Positions 16,854-24,537 of a stretch of DNA of 64,000 bases are shown here, piece after piece. Position 1 is the first letter of the stretch. Every line of letters begins with the position of its first letter. The position numbers and the translations under genes were made by a program. Below the pieces are notes generated by a model. The model saw nothing but the letters and a program-made list of their open reading frames with translations, was not told where the DNA came from and ran no database searches. Source of the DNA: Dietzia sp. ANT_WB102 (GTDB lineage Bacteria > Actinomycetota > Actinomycetes > Mycobacteriales > Mycobacteriaceae); the NCBI RefSeq assembly GCF_008369165.1, contig NZ_VOBA01000001.1:992001-1056000 (forward strand), read 5' to 3'.

Positions 16854-17627
16854 GTGGAGACCTCACCGCTGCTCCTGGTGTTCGACCTGTTGGGCGTGTT
16901 CTTCTTCGCACTGTCCGGCAATCTGCTGGCGGCGCGCAAGGACATCGACATCACCGGCGGCTTGGTGCTGGGGCTGCTCGCCGGTCTCGGCGGCGGCATC
17001 ATCCGCGACGCCCTGCTGGGGGTCACACCACTGGCGCTGGCGCAGCCCGTCTATCTCGTCCCGCCGGTGGCCGCGGCGGTGGTCGTGTACCTGATCGGGT
17101 CGCATATCCACCGCGTGCAGACGCTGATCGTGGCCCTCGACGCCGCCGGCCTCGGGCTGTTCTGCACCTTCGGCACGGCGCGGGCGCTGGACCACGGGAT
17201 GCCGGTCGCGTCGGCGCTGCTGCTCGGGGTGGTCACGGCGGTCGGTGGCGGGTTGATGCGCGACGTGGTGGCCAACGAGATCCCCGCGGTGTTCAGCGGC
17301 TCCAACCTGTACGTCGTCCCAGCGGCGACCGGTGCCGCGTTGACCGCCGTCGCCGTCGGGACGGACACGTGGGGGCCGGTCACGGCGACCGTGCTGCCCT
17401 GCCTCGTGTTCGCCTTCCGCATGGTCGCCTGGAGCAGACAGTGGAGTGTCCCGGCTCCTGTGCGCAGTTGGACGGTGCGGGACCTCGACGTGCTCCGGCG
17501 CCGGGATCGGTCGGTGTTCGGCCGTCCACGCCGGGAGCAGGGCTTCGACGACGACGAGGACCGCGGCCCCGGAGACGAGGTCGACCCCGGCGGCAGCCGA
17601 GGCTTCCGGCCGGACCGGCGTCGGTAG
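16854..17627 (+). CDS. Trimeric intracellular cation (TRIC) channel family protein (UPF0126)
   Basis: A 257-residue protein with seven helices made of two repeated halves. Each repeat has the Gly-rich signature: GLGGGIIRDALLGVTPLAL in the first and AVGGGLMRDVVANEIPAVF in the second. These are the kinked Gly-Gly-x-x-R-D helices that line the pore of prokaryotic TRIC channels, which pass K+ and Na+. The C-terminal 60 residues are charged and cytoplasmic. GTG at 16854 follows the GtrA stop by 8 nt, so the two are probably co-transcribed. Confidence 0.85.
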   Translation: METSPLLLVFDLLGVFFFALSGNLLAARKDIDITGGLVLGLLAGLGGGIIRDALLGVTPLALAQPVYLVPPVAAAVVVYLIGSHIHRVQTLIVALDAAGLGLFCTFGTARALDHGMPVASALLLGVVTAVGGGLMRDVVANEIPAVFSGSNLYVVPAATGAALTAVAVGTDTWGPVTATVLPCLVFAFRMVAWSRQWSVPAPVRSWTVRDLDVLRRRDRSVFGRPRREQGFDDDEDRGPGDEVDPGGSRGFRPDRRR

Positions 17628-17639
17628 GGTTGCCCGGTG
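17625..17639 (+). promoter_or_regulatory. Leaderless-type -10 box for the GAP-like gene
   Basis: TAGGGT at 17625-17630 ends 6 nt before GTG 17637. No RBS is present in between. The box overlaps the end of the TRIC gene. Confidence 0.45.
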
Positions 17640-18332
17640 CAGTACTACCTCAGCCTGCTGGGCTTCGCGGCGATCGACTCGGTCAACCTCCTGGCCTTCG
17701 CCGTCATCGCGGGGCTGTGGCTGACCTCGGCCGGCCGCGGTGTTCCGTTCGCTCCCCGGGCCGCCCGGTTCACCGGCGGCGCATTCTGCGGCATCGTGCT
17801 GCTCTCGCTGATCTCCGTGTGGGTGATCGGCAACAACCAGGAGTTCGTCCGCGGGCTGTTCTACAACCTGTGGGCGATGGTCGCGCTGGGAGTGGTCGGC
17901 CTCGTTATCACCGTCCTCGGGCTGCGCCGCCCGGCCGAGGCCAAGGAGGACAGTGTCGAGGCGCCACTCACCCAGAACGTTCTGCAGAAGTTCGGGATCA
18001 TGGCCACGGGCGTCGCGCTGGGCGTCATCCAGTCCGGGACGTCGGCGCCGTTCGCGGCCGGGATGGTGCTCATATCCTTCGCCGAATCCCCGTGGTGGTC
18101 CCAGCTGCTGCAGATCCTGTTCTTCGCGATCATCGCGGTCCTGCCCAGCGCCGCGTTGATCGTGGCGCTGTCGCGGGTCCGCTCGGGTGGGATCGGCGCG
18201 GCCACCCGCCGGATCGACCGGTTCCTGTCCTACGGCCGCGTGGCCGGGCGGGTGCTCACGCTGGTGGTGGGCGTGGCGCTGGTGGTTCTGGCAGTGGTGC
18301 GGGTCGTCCAGCTCACCGGCGTGCTGTCGTAG
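17637..18332 (+). CDS. Six-helix membrane protein, GAP/LysE-like
   Basis: A 231-residue integral membrane protein with about six hydrophobic segments, starting AAIDSVNLLAFAVIAGLWL and ending VLVGVALVVLAVV-like. It resembles the GAP (Sap, glycolipid-addressing) and LysE-type exporter groups that mycolate actinobacteria use for lipids or amino acids. No conserved charged motif allows a sharper call. It begins 10 nt after the TRIC gene and has its own TAnnnT box, so it may be expressed both ways. Confidence 0.6.
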   Translation: MQYYLSLLGFAAIDSVNLLAFAVIAGLWLTSAGRGVPFAPRAARFTGGAFCGIVLLSLISVWVIGNNQEFVRGLFYNLWAMVALGVVGLVITVLGLRRPAEAKEDSVEAPLTQNVLQKFGIMATGVALGVIQSGTSAPFAAGMVLISFAESPWWSQLLQILFFAIIAVLPSAALIVALSRVRSGGIGAATRRIDRFLSYGRVAGRVLTLVVGVALVVLAVVRVVQLTGVLS

Positions 18333-18391
18333 CGCGCTTTTAGGGTGACGACGACCACCACTCGGGTGGTCCGACGAACTCGGGAGACACC

Positions 18392-19114
18392 ATGCAGACT
18401 CACAATTCCGACACCGCGCCCACCGACACCGCGCCCACCGCCACCACACCCACCGCCACCACACCCACCGCCACCACACCCACCGCCACCACACCCACCG
18501 CTACCGCGCCCAGCGGCGCCGTTTTGTGCGAGGACGGGTTGATTCGGCCCTCGTGGGCGGCTCGCGACCCACTACTGCGGGAGTACTACGACACCGAGTG
18601 GGGTATGCCCGTCTACGACGAGGCCGGCCTGTTCGAGCGGCTGGTCCTCGAGGGATTCCAATCCGGGCTCAGCTGGGTGACGATTTTGCGCAAGCGCCCG
18701 GCCTTCCGGGAGGTGTTCGCCGGGTTCTCCCCGGACGCCGTCGCCGCTTTCACAGAAGCCGACGTCGCCCGGCTTATGGCAGACGAGCGGATCGTGCGAA
18801 ACCGCCGCAAGATCGACGCCGCCATCACCAACGCCCGGGCCGTGGTCGCGCTGCGCTCCGACGGCGGGCTGGCGGAGCTGATCTGGTCATACCGGCCGGA
18901 GACCACGCCGGAGCCGCGGATAATGGACGAGGTGCCCACGCGATCGCCGGAGTCGGAGGCGCTCGCCAAGGAGCTCAAGCGGCGGGGCTTCAGCTTTGTG
19001 GGGCCGGTGACGATCTTCGCGCTGATGGAGGCCATCGGGGTGATCGATACTCACCTGGTGGACTCGCACCGCCGCGGGACCTCGGGCGTGTGGACGGGCA
19101 CGGGCACGACCTGA
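18392..19114 (+). CDS. tag: DNA-3-methyladenine glycosylase I with Thr/Pro-repeat N terminus and lost zinc ligands
   Basis: A 240-residue base-excision glycosylase for 3-methyladenine. The catalytic core is clear: YYDTEWGMPVYDE, LVLEGFQSGLSWVTILRKR (with the base-recognising Glu), IVRNRRKIDAAITNARA, ELKRRGFSFVGPVT and IDTHLVDSH. In E. coli Tag the zinc snap uses C4, H17, H175 and C179. Here the first is Pro (RPSW instead of RCxW), the second is Tyr (YYD instead of YHD) and the last is not Cys, so the zinc site cannot form. The first 45 residues are a low-complexity PTATT repeat with no counterpart in E. coli. The start is ATG 18392. Starting after the repeat would need a GTG or TTG that is not seen. 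Confidence 0.88.
   Translation: MQTHNSDTAPTDTAPTATTPTATTPTATTPTATTPTATAPSGAVLCEDGLIRPSWAARDPLLREYYDTEWGMPVYDEAGLFERLVLEGFQSGLSWVTILRKRPAFREVFAGFSPDAVAAFTEADVARLMADERIVRNRRKIDAAITNARAVVALRSDGGLAELIWSYRPETTPEPRIMDEVPTRSPESEALAKELKRRGFSFVGPVTIFALMEAIGVIDTHLVDSHRRGTSGVWTGTGTT
18406..18516 (+). repeat. 15-bp tandem repeat encoding PTATT in tag
   Basis: Four near-perfect copies of CCCACCGCCACCACA span about 18433-18492, with decayed copies on both sides. Each copy is five codons, so gain or loss keeps the frame and only changes the linker length. Confidence 0.8.
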
Positions 19115-19124
19115 ACCCGGGCAG

Positions 19125-20447
19125 CTAGCGCGGCGCAGGGGCCAGCTCAGTCAGCCCTGGCGGCGCTGGAAGAAATGGCAGATCGGCGCGGGGCGGCAGA
19201 GTGGGCAGGTCGGCGGCCAGGGGACCGGCTTCGTCGACCTGCCCGGTGACGGGTCCGCCCAGGCACCCGGGGATCCCGCGCACTGCGGCCATGCGGGCGA
19301 GCGAGCGGTCGAGGTCGACCCGGCTCAGTGCGCCGACGCCCAGGGCATGCTCGACCGCGTCCAATGCCTCATTGATCCCGGCCGTCGTGATCCACAGCGG
19401 CGAGTCGGCCCCCGCGACTAGCGACTCGGCAACAGCCTGGGGCAGCGGGAAGGCGTCGGTGACCGCGCGCATGCCGGACAGGTCGTCGGTGAAGATCGGG
19501 CCGTCGAAGGGTGGCGCGCCGTAGCCTCGTCCGTCGCGGAGCAGACGGTACGCGGCGGGGGAGAGCGAGGCGGGTCGGTCCAGCCCGGTGAGGCCGGGCA
19601 CCTGCTGGTGGCCCAGCATCATCCCGGCGCCAGGGGTCACGGCGAGCTCCGCGAAGGGGTGTAGGTCGTAGGGCACGAGCTGGTCCAGGGGCGGCACGGT
19701 CACCGTCTGGAGATGGCTGTCGCCGGAGGATCGGCCGTGGCCGGGGAAGTGTTTGAAGACCGGGGTGATGCCTGCGTCCTGCAGGCCGTTCGAGAATGCG
19801 CGAGCGTAACTGACGACGCGTGCGGGGTCAGGGGAGAAGGAGCGGTCACCGATCACCGCGTTGTCCGGTTGTTCGGAGACGTCGAGGGACGGCGCGAAGT
19901 CCACGGTCACGCCCATCCCCCGCAGGAACTCGCCGCGGGCGCGGGCCGCTGCCCGCACCTCCTCGGGACTCATCGTGGCCGCCATGACCCGCGCGGACGG
20001 CAGCGGGCCGGCGAAGGGGGAGATGCGGGACACGCGCCCGCCCTCCTCATCAATCGCCACCAGGAGCGGCAGCGGCGAGTCGCGCTGAAGTTGTGCGAGC
20101 CCGTCGCCCGAGACGACCTCGCCTACGACATCGCCGCCGAGGAAGATGCCACCGATCTTGAACTGCTCCACCGCGCTGCGAGCATCGGCCACGGAGCTCA
20201 CGCCGACTGTGAACAGCTGCGCGATCCGCTCCCGTTGGGTGAGCCGATCGAGCGGCGACTCGCACGGCGGCGCCGGTGGCGGCTCCGGTGCGGCGGCTAC
20301 GGACGGTGCGCCGGCCGCGGTGTCGGAGATGATGTCCGAGCTGGCGGAGGAGGCTTGCTCCGCTGGCTCGCCGCCCGAGCACCCGGCCAATGCCATTCCG
20401 GTGATCAGGACGGTGGCCGCCACGCGGAATCGATGGGCGAAGGACAC
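19125..20447 (-). CDS. Glycoside hydrolase family 3 lipoprotein, NagZ/LpqI-like beta-N-acetylglucosaminidase
   Basis: A 440-residue exported hydrolase. The start (VSFAHRFRVAATVLITGMALAGCSGG) is a lipoprotein signal with lipobox LAGC, so it is anchored on the outer face of the membrane. The GH3 domain shows LPLLVAIDEEGGRVSR, FKHFPGHGRSSGDSHLQTVTVP (the KHFPGHG-x4-DSH loop with the catalytic His) and IFTDDLSGMRAV with the nucleophile Asp. These features fit a peptidoglycan-recycling beta-N-acetylglucosaminidase such as mycobacterial LpqI. GTG 20447 is chosen. TTG 20456 and TTG 20498 are in-frame alternatives. A short ORF with a strong promoter lies just upstream and may be co-transcribed. Confidence 0.9.
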   Translation of the reverse strand: MSFAHRFRVAATVLITGMALAGCSGGEPAEQASSASSDIISDTAAGAPSVAAAPEPPPAPPCESPLDRLTQRERIAQLFTVGVSSVADARSAVEQFKIGGIFLGGDVVGEVVSGDGLAQLQRDSPLPLLVAIDEEGGRVSRISPFAGPLPSARVMAATMSPEEVRAAARARGEFLRGMGVTVDFAPSLDVSEQPDNAVIGDRSFSPDPARVVSYARAFSNGLQDAGITPVFKHFPGHGRSSGDSHLQTVTVPPLDQLVPYDLHPFAELAVTPGAGMMLGHQQVPGLTGLDRPASLSPAAYRLLRDGRGYGAPPFDGPIFTDDLSGMRAVTDAFPLPQAVAESLVAGADSPLWITTAGINEALDAVEHALGVGALSRVDLDRSLARMAAVRGIPGCLGGPVTGQVDEAGPLAADLPTLPPRADLPFLPAPPGLTELAPAPR

Positions 20448-20540
20448 GGACTCCAATGTATCCGCCCGAGTGGGCCCTAGCGTTCTGGCTAGTCCCAACT
20501 GCGGGTAGGCGGTGCGGTTCGCGCTCGGGCTGGAAGTGGA

Positions 20541-20660
20541 TTACGTGGCGACGTGTGTCTGACTGGCGTCGAGGACCGACCCGTACACCTCTCGCATCAG
20601 AGCCTCAGGATCGTAGCCGTAGTTACTGAGCAACTCTTCGTCGGTCCAGCGCGACTCCAC
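20541..20660 (-). CDS. Possible small protein of 39 residues upstream of nagZ-like gene
   Basis: A GTG-started frame of 39 codons reads VESRWTDEELLSNYGYDPEA, continues with LMREVYGSVLDASQ and ends at TAA. The composition is protein-like (no Cys, acidic first half, regular aromatic residues). An AGGAG sits 10 nt before the GTG. A CTGACA-17-TATAAA promoter lies about 60 nt upstream on the same strand, in an otherwise empty gap. It could be a real small protein, a leader of the downstream lipoprotein gene, or the 3' remnant of a lost gene. I do not recognise the family. Confidence 0.5.
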   Translation of the reverse strand: MESRWTDEELLSNYGYDPEALMREVYGSVLDASQTHVAT

Positions 20661-20719
20661 AGTCGGGTAACTCCTCTCGAATGGCGGACTGATGGTGTTG
20701 GTGCAAACATCTGTCGGCC

Positions 20720-20748
20720 TTTATACCGAAGGCGTAGCGAGCTGTCAG
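20720..20748 (-). promoter_or_regulatory. Sigma-70-type promoter, minus strand
   Basis: On the minus strand CTGACA (20748-20743), a 17-nt spacer and TATAAA (20725-20720) form a near-consensus housekeeping promoter, rare in DNA this GC-rich. Transcription would start near 20713 and run through the 39-codon frame toward the NagZ-like gene. Confidence 0.6.
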
Positions 20749-20996
20749 GCGACGCTGGGAAACCGCTCCATTACCGAGGGCGCGTTCGCCGCAGCGCCAG
20801 GCGGGTCAGCGGCCGGTCATCTCGCTGCCGAATCCAGCCAGGTCATTCCTCCCCTCGCGCCGAATTTGGTGTGCCAAGTCATACATAAGTCCTCAAGGTG
20901 CATTCATGGCCGGGGCGTGTCCACGGGTTGTGGGGCTTCGACCGGGTGAGGTGTCCAATTCACCTGCTGGCCATCCTGGCCTGCGATGGTGACGCA
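20749..20996. other. Intergenic stretch without a supported gene
   Basis: About 250 nt between the minus-strand promoter and the permease start. GC is visibly lower than around it. A plus-strand open frame at 20692-20949 has no motif, no RBS and poor codon use, so I treat it as non-coding. It may be a remnant. Confidence 0.5.
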
Positions 20997-22295
20997 GTGA
21001 CGTCGACTCTCGATCGCAGGCTGGGGCTGTCCGACGCCGTCGTCGTGGGACTCGGCGCGATGATCGGCGCCGGTGTGTTCACCGCGTTCGCGCCGGCTGC
21101 GGCCCGGGCAGGCTCGCTCGTGTGGGTCTCGTTGGCGGTGGCCGCGGTGGTGGCCTTGTGCAATGCGCTGTCGTCGGCCCGGTTGGCGGCCCAGTTCCCC
21201 TCAGCGGGAGGGACGTACGTTTACGGGCGCGAACTCCTCGGGCCGTTGCCTGGATTCCTCGCCGGGTGGGGCTTCGTGGTGGGCAAGACCGCATCCTGCG
21301 CCGCGATGGCGCTGACCGCCGGCCTTTACATCTGGCCGCACCACGCCAACCTCGTGGCGGCCGCGGCGGTGCTCACGCTGACGATTCTTTCTGTGCTCGG
21401 GGTGCAGCGGACCGCCACCGCATCGAAGGTGATGGTCGGAATCGTTTTGGCGGTCCTGGCAGTGTTCGTCGTGGTGGCGTTGGTGGCGGGGCCCGTCACC
21501 TCGGGGCCGGGGGCGGTAGCGCCTCCCGTCGACGGCAAGTCGGTGCCCGCCCGGCTCCTCGGCATCCTCGGGGGTGCCGGGTTCTGCTTCTTCGCCTTTG
21601 CCGGGTACGCCCGCATTGCCACTCTCGGCGAGGAGGTGCGTGAACCCGCCCGCACGATCCCCCGGGCGGTCGTCGTGGCGCTCAGCGTAGTGATCGTGGT
21701 CTACGCCTTGGTGCTGGCCACCACGGTGCACGTGCTCGGGGTGGGTGGTGTGGCCGAGAGCGCCGCACCGGTGCTCCACGCGGCCGAACGGATCGATGAT
21801 GGGCGGGGTGACGGTGGGGTACTCGCCGCACTGGTCCGGATCGCAGCCGGGATCGCCGCACTCGGCGCGTTGCTCGGCGGAGTTCTCGGAGTCTCGCGCA
21901 CGACCCTGGCGATGGCCCGCGACCGGCACCTGCCCGAGCCAATGGCGGCCGTGCACCCCTCCACTCGGACGCCGGTCGTTGCCGAGATCTGCGTGGGCGT
22001 GCTGGTGACTGTGATCGTCCTGGTCGCAGACGTGCGACAGGCGATCGGGTTCTCCTCGTTCGCCGTGTTGATCTACTACCTCGTCGCGAACGTCGCGGCG
22101 CTGCGCCTTGACCGTCAGCGTCGGAGACTGCCGGCGTGGGTGCCGGTGCTCGGGGCGATCGGATGCGTGGTGGTCGCGGGGAGCCTGCCCTGGCGGTCGG
22201 TGTTCGATGGTGTCGTCGTCTTTGCCGTTGGGGGCGCGGTGTACGCCGTGACTCGTCGCCGGGCGGTGAAGCCGGGCGTAGCGTCGCAGGCATGA
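20997..22295 (+). CDS. APC superfamily amino-acid permease
   Basis: A 432-residue transporter with about 12 helices. GLGAMIGAGVFTAFAPAA is the helix-1 unwound motif that binds the amino-acid backbone. FPSAGGTYVYGRELLGPLPGFLAGWGF (helix 3 region) and GFCFFAFAGYARIATLGEEVREPARTIPRA (helix 6 and following loop) are APC hallmarks. The substrate is unknown. Its stop overlaps the ATG of the nitronate monooxygenase, so they are coupled. GTG 20997 is chosen because upstream in-frame sequence has no helix or homology. A GATGGT box ends 6 nt before it, resembling the leaderless arrangement seen elsewhere in the window but not meeting TAnnnT. Confidence 0.85.
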   Translation: MTSTLDRRLGLSDAVVVGLGAMIGAGVFTAFAPAAARAGSLVWVSLAVAAVVALCNALSSARLAAQFPSAGGTYVYGRELLGPLPGFLAGWGFVVGKTASCAAMALTAGLYIWPHHANLVAAAAVLTLTILSVLGVQRTATASKVMVGIVLAVLAVFVVVALVAGPVTSGPGAVAPPVDGKSVPARLLGILGGAGFCFFAFAGYARIATLGEEVREPARTIPRAVVVALSVVIVVYALVLATTVHVLGVGGVAESAAPVLHAAERIDDGRGDGGVLAALVRIAAGIAALGALLGGVLGVSRTTLAMARDRHLPEPMAAVHPSTRTPVVAEICVGVLVTVIVLVADVRQAIGFSSFAVLIYYLVANVAALRLDRQRRRLPAWVPVLGAIGCVVVAGSLPWRSVFDGVVVFAVGGAVYAVTRRRAVKPGVASQA

Positions 22296-23395
22296 ACGAA
22301 CACCAGACCCAGTCCGACCAGCCCCGCCTGCTCCCGGCCCACTTGCGCCGCGCCGTGATCGGGGCGCCGATGGCCGGCGGGCCCACGACGCCGGAGCTCA
22401 TTGCCGCGGTCGGTGAGGCGGGTGGGCTCGCGATGATCGGCTCCGGTTACCTCGACGCCGCCGGCACCCGGGCGGAGATCGCGCGCGTTCGTGAGTTGAC
22501 CGACGCGCTGTTCGGCGTCAACGTCTTCCTGCTGGACCGCGCCGACTCCGATGCCGCCCTTGCTGCGGCAGGTGGGCCGGACGCGGTCGCCCGCTACGCG
22601 GCCGCGATCGGGCCGGTCGCGCAGCGGTTGAGGGTCGACCTCTCGCGGGACCCGCAGTTCACCGACTTCGATCAGGACGCCACACTGGCCGCCCTGGTCG
22701 CCGATCCTGTCGCGGTGGTCTCGTTCACCTTCGGAATCCCGGGGGCCGACGTCGTGCGGGCGCTGCAGGAGGTGGGGTCGGCGGTGGTCGTCACCGTCGC
22801 GAGTGTCGCCGACGCCCGCCGGGCGGTCGAGGTGGGTGCGGACTGGCTGTCGGTGCAGAGCGCCGAGGCGGGCGGGCACCGGTCGACGACGACGGTCGGG
22901 GAGGAGCCCGACAACATCACCACAGTGGCGTTGGTGCGGGCAGTCCGCGAGGCACTGCCGCAGGTGCCGTTCGTCGCCGCTGGCGGGATCGCGACGCCGG
23001 ACGACGTAGCCGCGGCGCTGGTCGCCGGGGCGGACGGCGTGCAACTGGGCACCGTGCTGCTGCGCACCCCGGAGGCGGGCACGAGCGCTCTGCACCGGGC
23101 CGCGCTTGCCGACCCCCGGTTCACCGAGTCCCGGCCGACCCGGTGCTACACCGGCCGCTATGCCCGGGCGCTGGTCAACGAGTTCGTCGCCGAGTTCGAT
23201 GCGGTCGCACCGGCGGCCTACCCGCACCTGCATCTGCTCACCGGGCCGATGCGCAAGGCGGCCGCGCAGGCCGGGGACGTGGAGGTTCCGCCGCTGTGGG
23301 CAGGCTCGCAGTGGCGGGCCGCCGACGCCTACGCGGATCGTCCGGCGGCAGAGGTCGTCGCGGAGTTGTGGGATTCGGCGACGACGACAACCTGA
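22292..23395 (+). CDS. Nitronate monooxygenase / 2-nitropropane dioxygenase family flavoprotein
   Basis: A 367-residue FMN TIM barrel. Signatures are VIGAPMAGGPTTPELIAAVGEAGGLAMIGSG at the N terminus, ADWLSVQSAEAGGHRS (the AGGH active-site His), FVAAGGIATPDDVAAALVAGADGVQLGT (FMN phosphate-binding repeats). Family members oxidise nitronates such as propionate-3-nitronate, and some are enoyl-ACP reductases or of unknown role. The ATG overlaps the permease stop by 4 nt. It is convergent with the SRPBCC gene 18 nt away. Confidence 0.87.
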   Translation: MNEHQTQSDQPRLLPAHLRRAVIGAPMAGGPTTPELIAAVGEAGGLAMIGSGYLDAAGTRAEIARVRELTDALFGVNVFLLDRADSDAALAAAGGPDAVARYAAAIGPVAQRLRVDLSRDPQFTDFDQDATLAALVADPVAVVSFTFGIPGADVVRALQEVGSAVVVTVASVADARRAVEVGADWLSVQSAEAGGHRSTTTVGEEPDNITTVALVRAVREALPQVPFVAAGGIATPDDVAAALVAGADGVQLGTVLLRTPEAGTSALHRAALADPRFTESRPTRCYTGRYARALVNEFVAEFDAVAPAAYPHLHLLTGPMRKAAAQAGDVEVPPLWAGSQWRAADAYADRPAAEVVAELWDSATTTT

Positions 23396-23413
23396 GTTAT
23401 CAACTGGCTGCGG

Positions 23414-23881
23414 TCAGGTGGCGCTGGCCCGCCGTTCGGCCTCGGTGGCGATGTCCGCGAGGTCCTGCTCCATCGTCTTGCGTGTCGCCTTCTCAGCCAA
23501 GCGACCGAAGAGTGCCATTACGACTCGGGACACTGCGGGAGCGTGCGTGGTTTCGGCGCCGAATTGCATCCGCAGGGTCGAGCCACCGTCCGCGTCCGGG
23601 GTGATGGTGAAGACGGTCTTGTACTCGGTCCCGCCGTTTTCGGCGACGATAGTGGTGGAATGCGGCGGCTCGGAGGTCAGCACCATCATGTCCTCTGTGG
23701 CCTTCATCCCGAACATCTTGCGGGTTTCGCGCCAGCGCAAGCCGGGCTGGTACGGGCCGGGCGTGAGTATCTCGACCGCCTGCACCCCGCTGAGCGTGCG
23801 ATGCGCCTCCGGGATGTCGGTGAGCACGGCCCAGACGTCGTCGGGGCTGGCGGCGACATGGAGGGACAGGTCGAGGTGCAT
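23414..23881 (-). CDS. SRPBCC (START/polyketide-cyclase-like) family protein
   Basis: A 155-residue helix-grip protein. LDLSLHVAASPDDVWAVLTDIPEAHRTLSGV is the standard beginning (strand, then helices around the ligand pocket), the middle has paired strands (GLRWRETRKMFGMKATEDMMV), and the last third is the long C-terminal helix. Such proteins bind hydrophobic ligands or catalyse cyclisations, and the ligand is unknown. The ATG lies 6 nt after TACTCT on the minus strand with no RBS, consistent with leaderless expression. Reading further upstream lacks homology and is excluded. Confidence 0.8.
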   Translation of the reverse strand: MHLDLSLHVAASPDDVWAVLTDIPEAHRTLSGVQAVEILTPGPYQPGLRWRETRKMFGMKATEDMMVLTSEPPHSTTIVAENGGTEYKTVFTITPDADGGSTLRMQFGAETTHAPAVSRVVMALFGRLAEKATRKTMEQDLADIATEAERRASAT

Positions 23882-23893
23882 GGCCCGAGAGTA
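23879..23893 (-). promoter_or_regulatory. Leaderless-type -10 box for the SRPBCC gene
   Basis: TACTCT on the minus strand (23893-23888) ends 6 nt before ATG 23881. There is no Shine-Dalgarno in the gap. Confidence 0.5.
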
Positions 23894-23928
23894 CCGCCAG
23901 CGCTGATGTCGCGGCCCCGGGAAATGCG

Positions 23929-23962
23929 GAAACCGGCCCCCGCTGAATCGGAAGCCGGTTTC
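23929..23962 (-). terminator. Terminator hairpin of small peptide cassette 1
   Basis: GAAACCGGC and GCCGGTTTC pair perfectly (9 bp) around 16 nt, 59 nt after the peptide stop. The first 15 nt (GAAACCGGCCCCCGC) are identical to the hairpin near 26247 behind the third peptide. Confidence 0.7.
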
Positions 23963-24021
23963 GCGTGGTGCGCGGGTCAACCAGAGGTCAACCCGAGCGA
24001 TGCGCCGTCAGGCGCGTCAGC

Positions 24022-24180
24022 TCAGGAACCGAGGGTCTCGGTGACCTTCGAGACAAGGCCGCCGATGAAGCCGAGGACGTCGGCGAACAGGCCCGCGCCA
24101 CCGTCGACGATGTCGGAGCCGGTGTTAACAGCGTCGGAACCGGTGGCGAGACCGGGGAGGAAAGTTTCGATGGAACCCAT
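24022..24180 (-). CDS. Porin-like small acidic peptide 1 (52 residues)
   Basis: A 52-residue peptide with no signal sequence, no Cys, Trp, Arg or His. It starts MGSIETFLPGLATGSDAVN, has a central Gly/Asp segment (NTGSDIVDGGAG) and then a helix-like hydrophobic run (LFADVLGFIGGLVSK), ending TLGS. Charge is about -5. Size, acidity and lack of signal match corynebacterial PorA/PorH, which assemble cation-selective channels in the mycomembrane and are O-mycoloylated on Ser. The GS at the end is reminiscent of the penultimate Ser of PorH. The mRNA has a hairpin 21 nt before the ATG, and CGAAAGGA as RBS. The similarity is in design, not proven homology. Confidence 0.72.
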   Translation of the reverse strand: MGSIETFLPGLATGSDAVNTGSDIVDGGAGLFADVLGFIGGLVSKVTETLGS

Positions 24181-24201
24181 GTGATGGTCCTTTCGTCATG
24201 G

Positions 24202-24219
24202 GCGGCGCGGGTGCGCCGC
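24202..24219 (-). promoter_or_regulatory. 5' UTR hairpin of small peptide cassette 1
   Basis: GCGGCGC and GCGCCGC form a 7-bp stem with a 4-nt loop, 21 nt before the ATG and just ahead of the RBS. A matching hairpin precedes each of the other two peptides, suggesting 5' stabilisation of short mRNAs. Confidence 0.55.
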
Positions 24220-24450
24220 TCGGTGCAGTGAAATTCTCGGCACGCCATAGGGCCAGCCGAGAACTCCAGACAGGACGTTACGGGTGAGTTCCGACAACGT
24301 CATCCATAGGTACGGAAAGAAAGCAGAAACCGGGCACGGAAATCTTTATCTGGGCACTTGAGAGCGAGGAATGATATTCATGTGAGATACGCCTCACGTC
24401 GCAAGGGTCCTGGCGGTGGTCGTTAGCTATGGCTGTTTACTTGAAATGCA
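24220..24450. other. Intergenic region between peptide cassettes 1 and 2
   Basis: This lower-GC stretch should contain the promoter for peptide 1 (minus strand). I see no open frame of note and no box pair convincing enough to mark. GTGAG-ATACGC-CTCAC at 24383-24398 is a small inverted repeat of unknown meaning. Confidence 0.4.
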
Positions 24451-24490
24451 TTGCGCCGGCACCCGCCCCGAAGGGTGGATGCCGGCGCAA
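24451..24490 (-). terminator. Terminator hairpin of small peptide cassette 2
   Basis: TTGCGCCGGCA and TGCCGGCGCAA pair perfectly over 11 bp around 18 nt, 47 nt behind the stop. It is followed on the minus strand by a T-containing stretch. Confidence 0.75.
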
Positions 24491-24502
24491 TGAGAACCGG
24501 TC

Positions 24503-24518
24503 AGCGGGCTAGCCCGCT
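24503..24518. repeat. Perfect 16-bp palindrome behind peptide 2
   Basis: AGCGGGCTAGCCCGCT reads the same on both strands. It sits between the peptide 2 stop (24538) and the terminator. It could help end transcription or be a protein-binding site. Confidence 0.6.
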
Positions 24519-24537
24519 AGTTGGTCAGAAGCTCAAA

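Noticed and set aside
18353-18371. GACCACC/GGTGGTC hairpin as terminator of the GAP-like gene
   Set aside because: Short stem with no U-tract, close to the tag RBS. Not strong enough to list as a feature.
18433-18492. Short tandem repeats as a possible CRISPR array
   Set aside because: Units are 15 bp with no spacers and lie in frame in tag. This is a coding microsatellite.
20692-20949. Plus-strand frame of 85 codons before the APC permease
   Set aside because: No RBS, no motif, atypical codon use. It overlaps the minus-strand promoter region.
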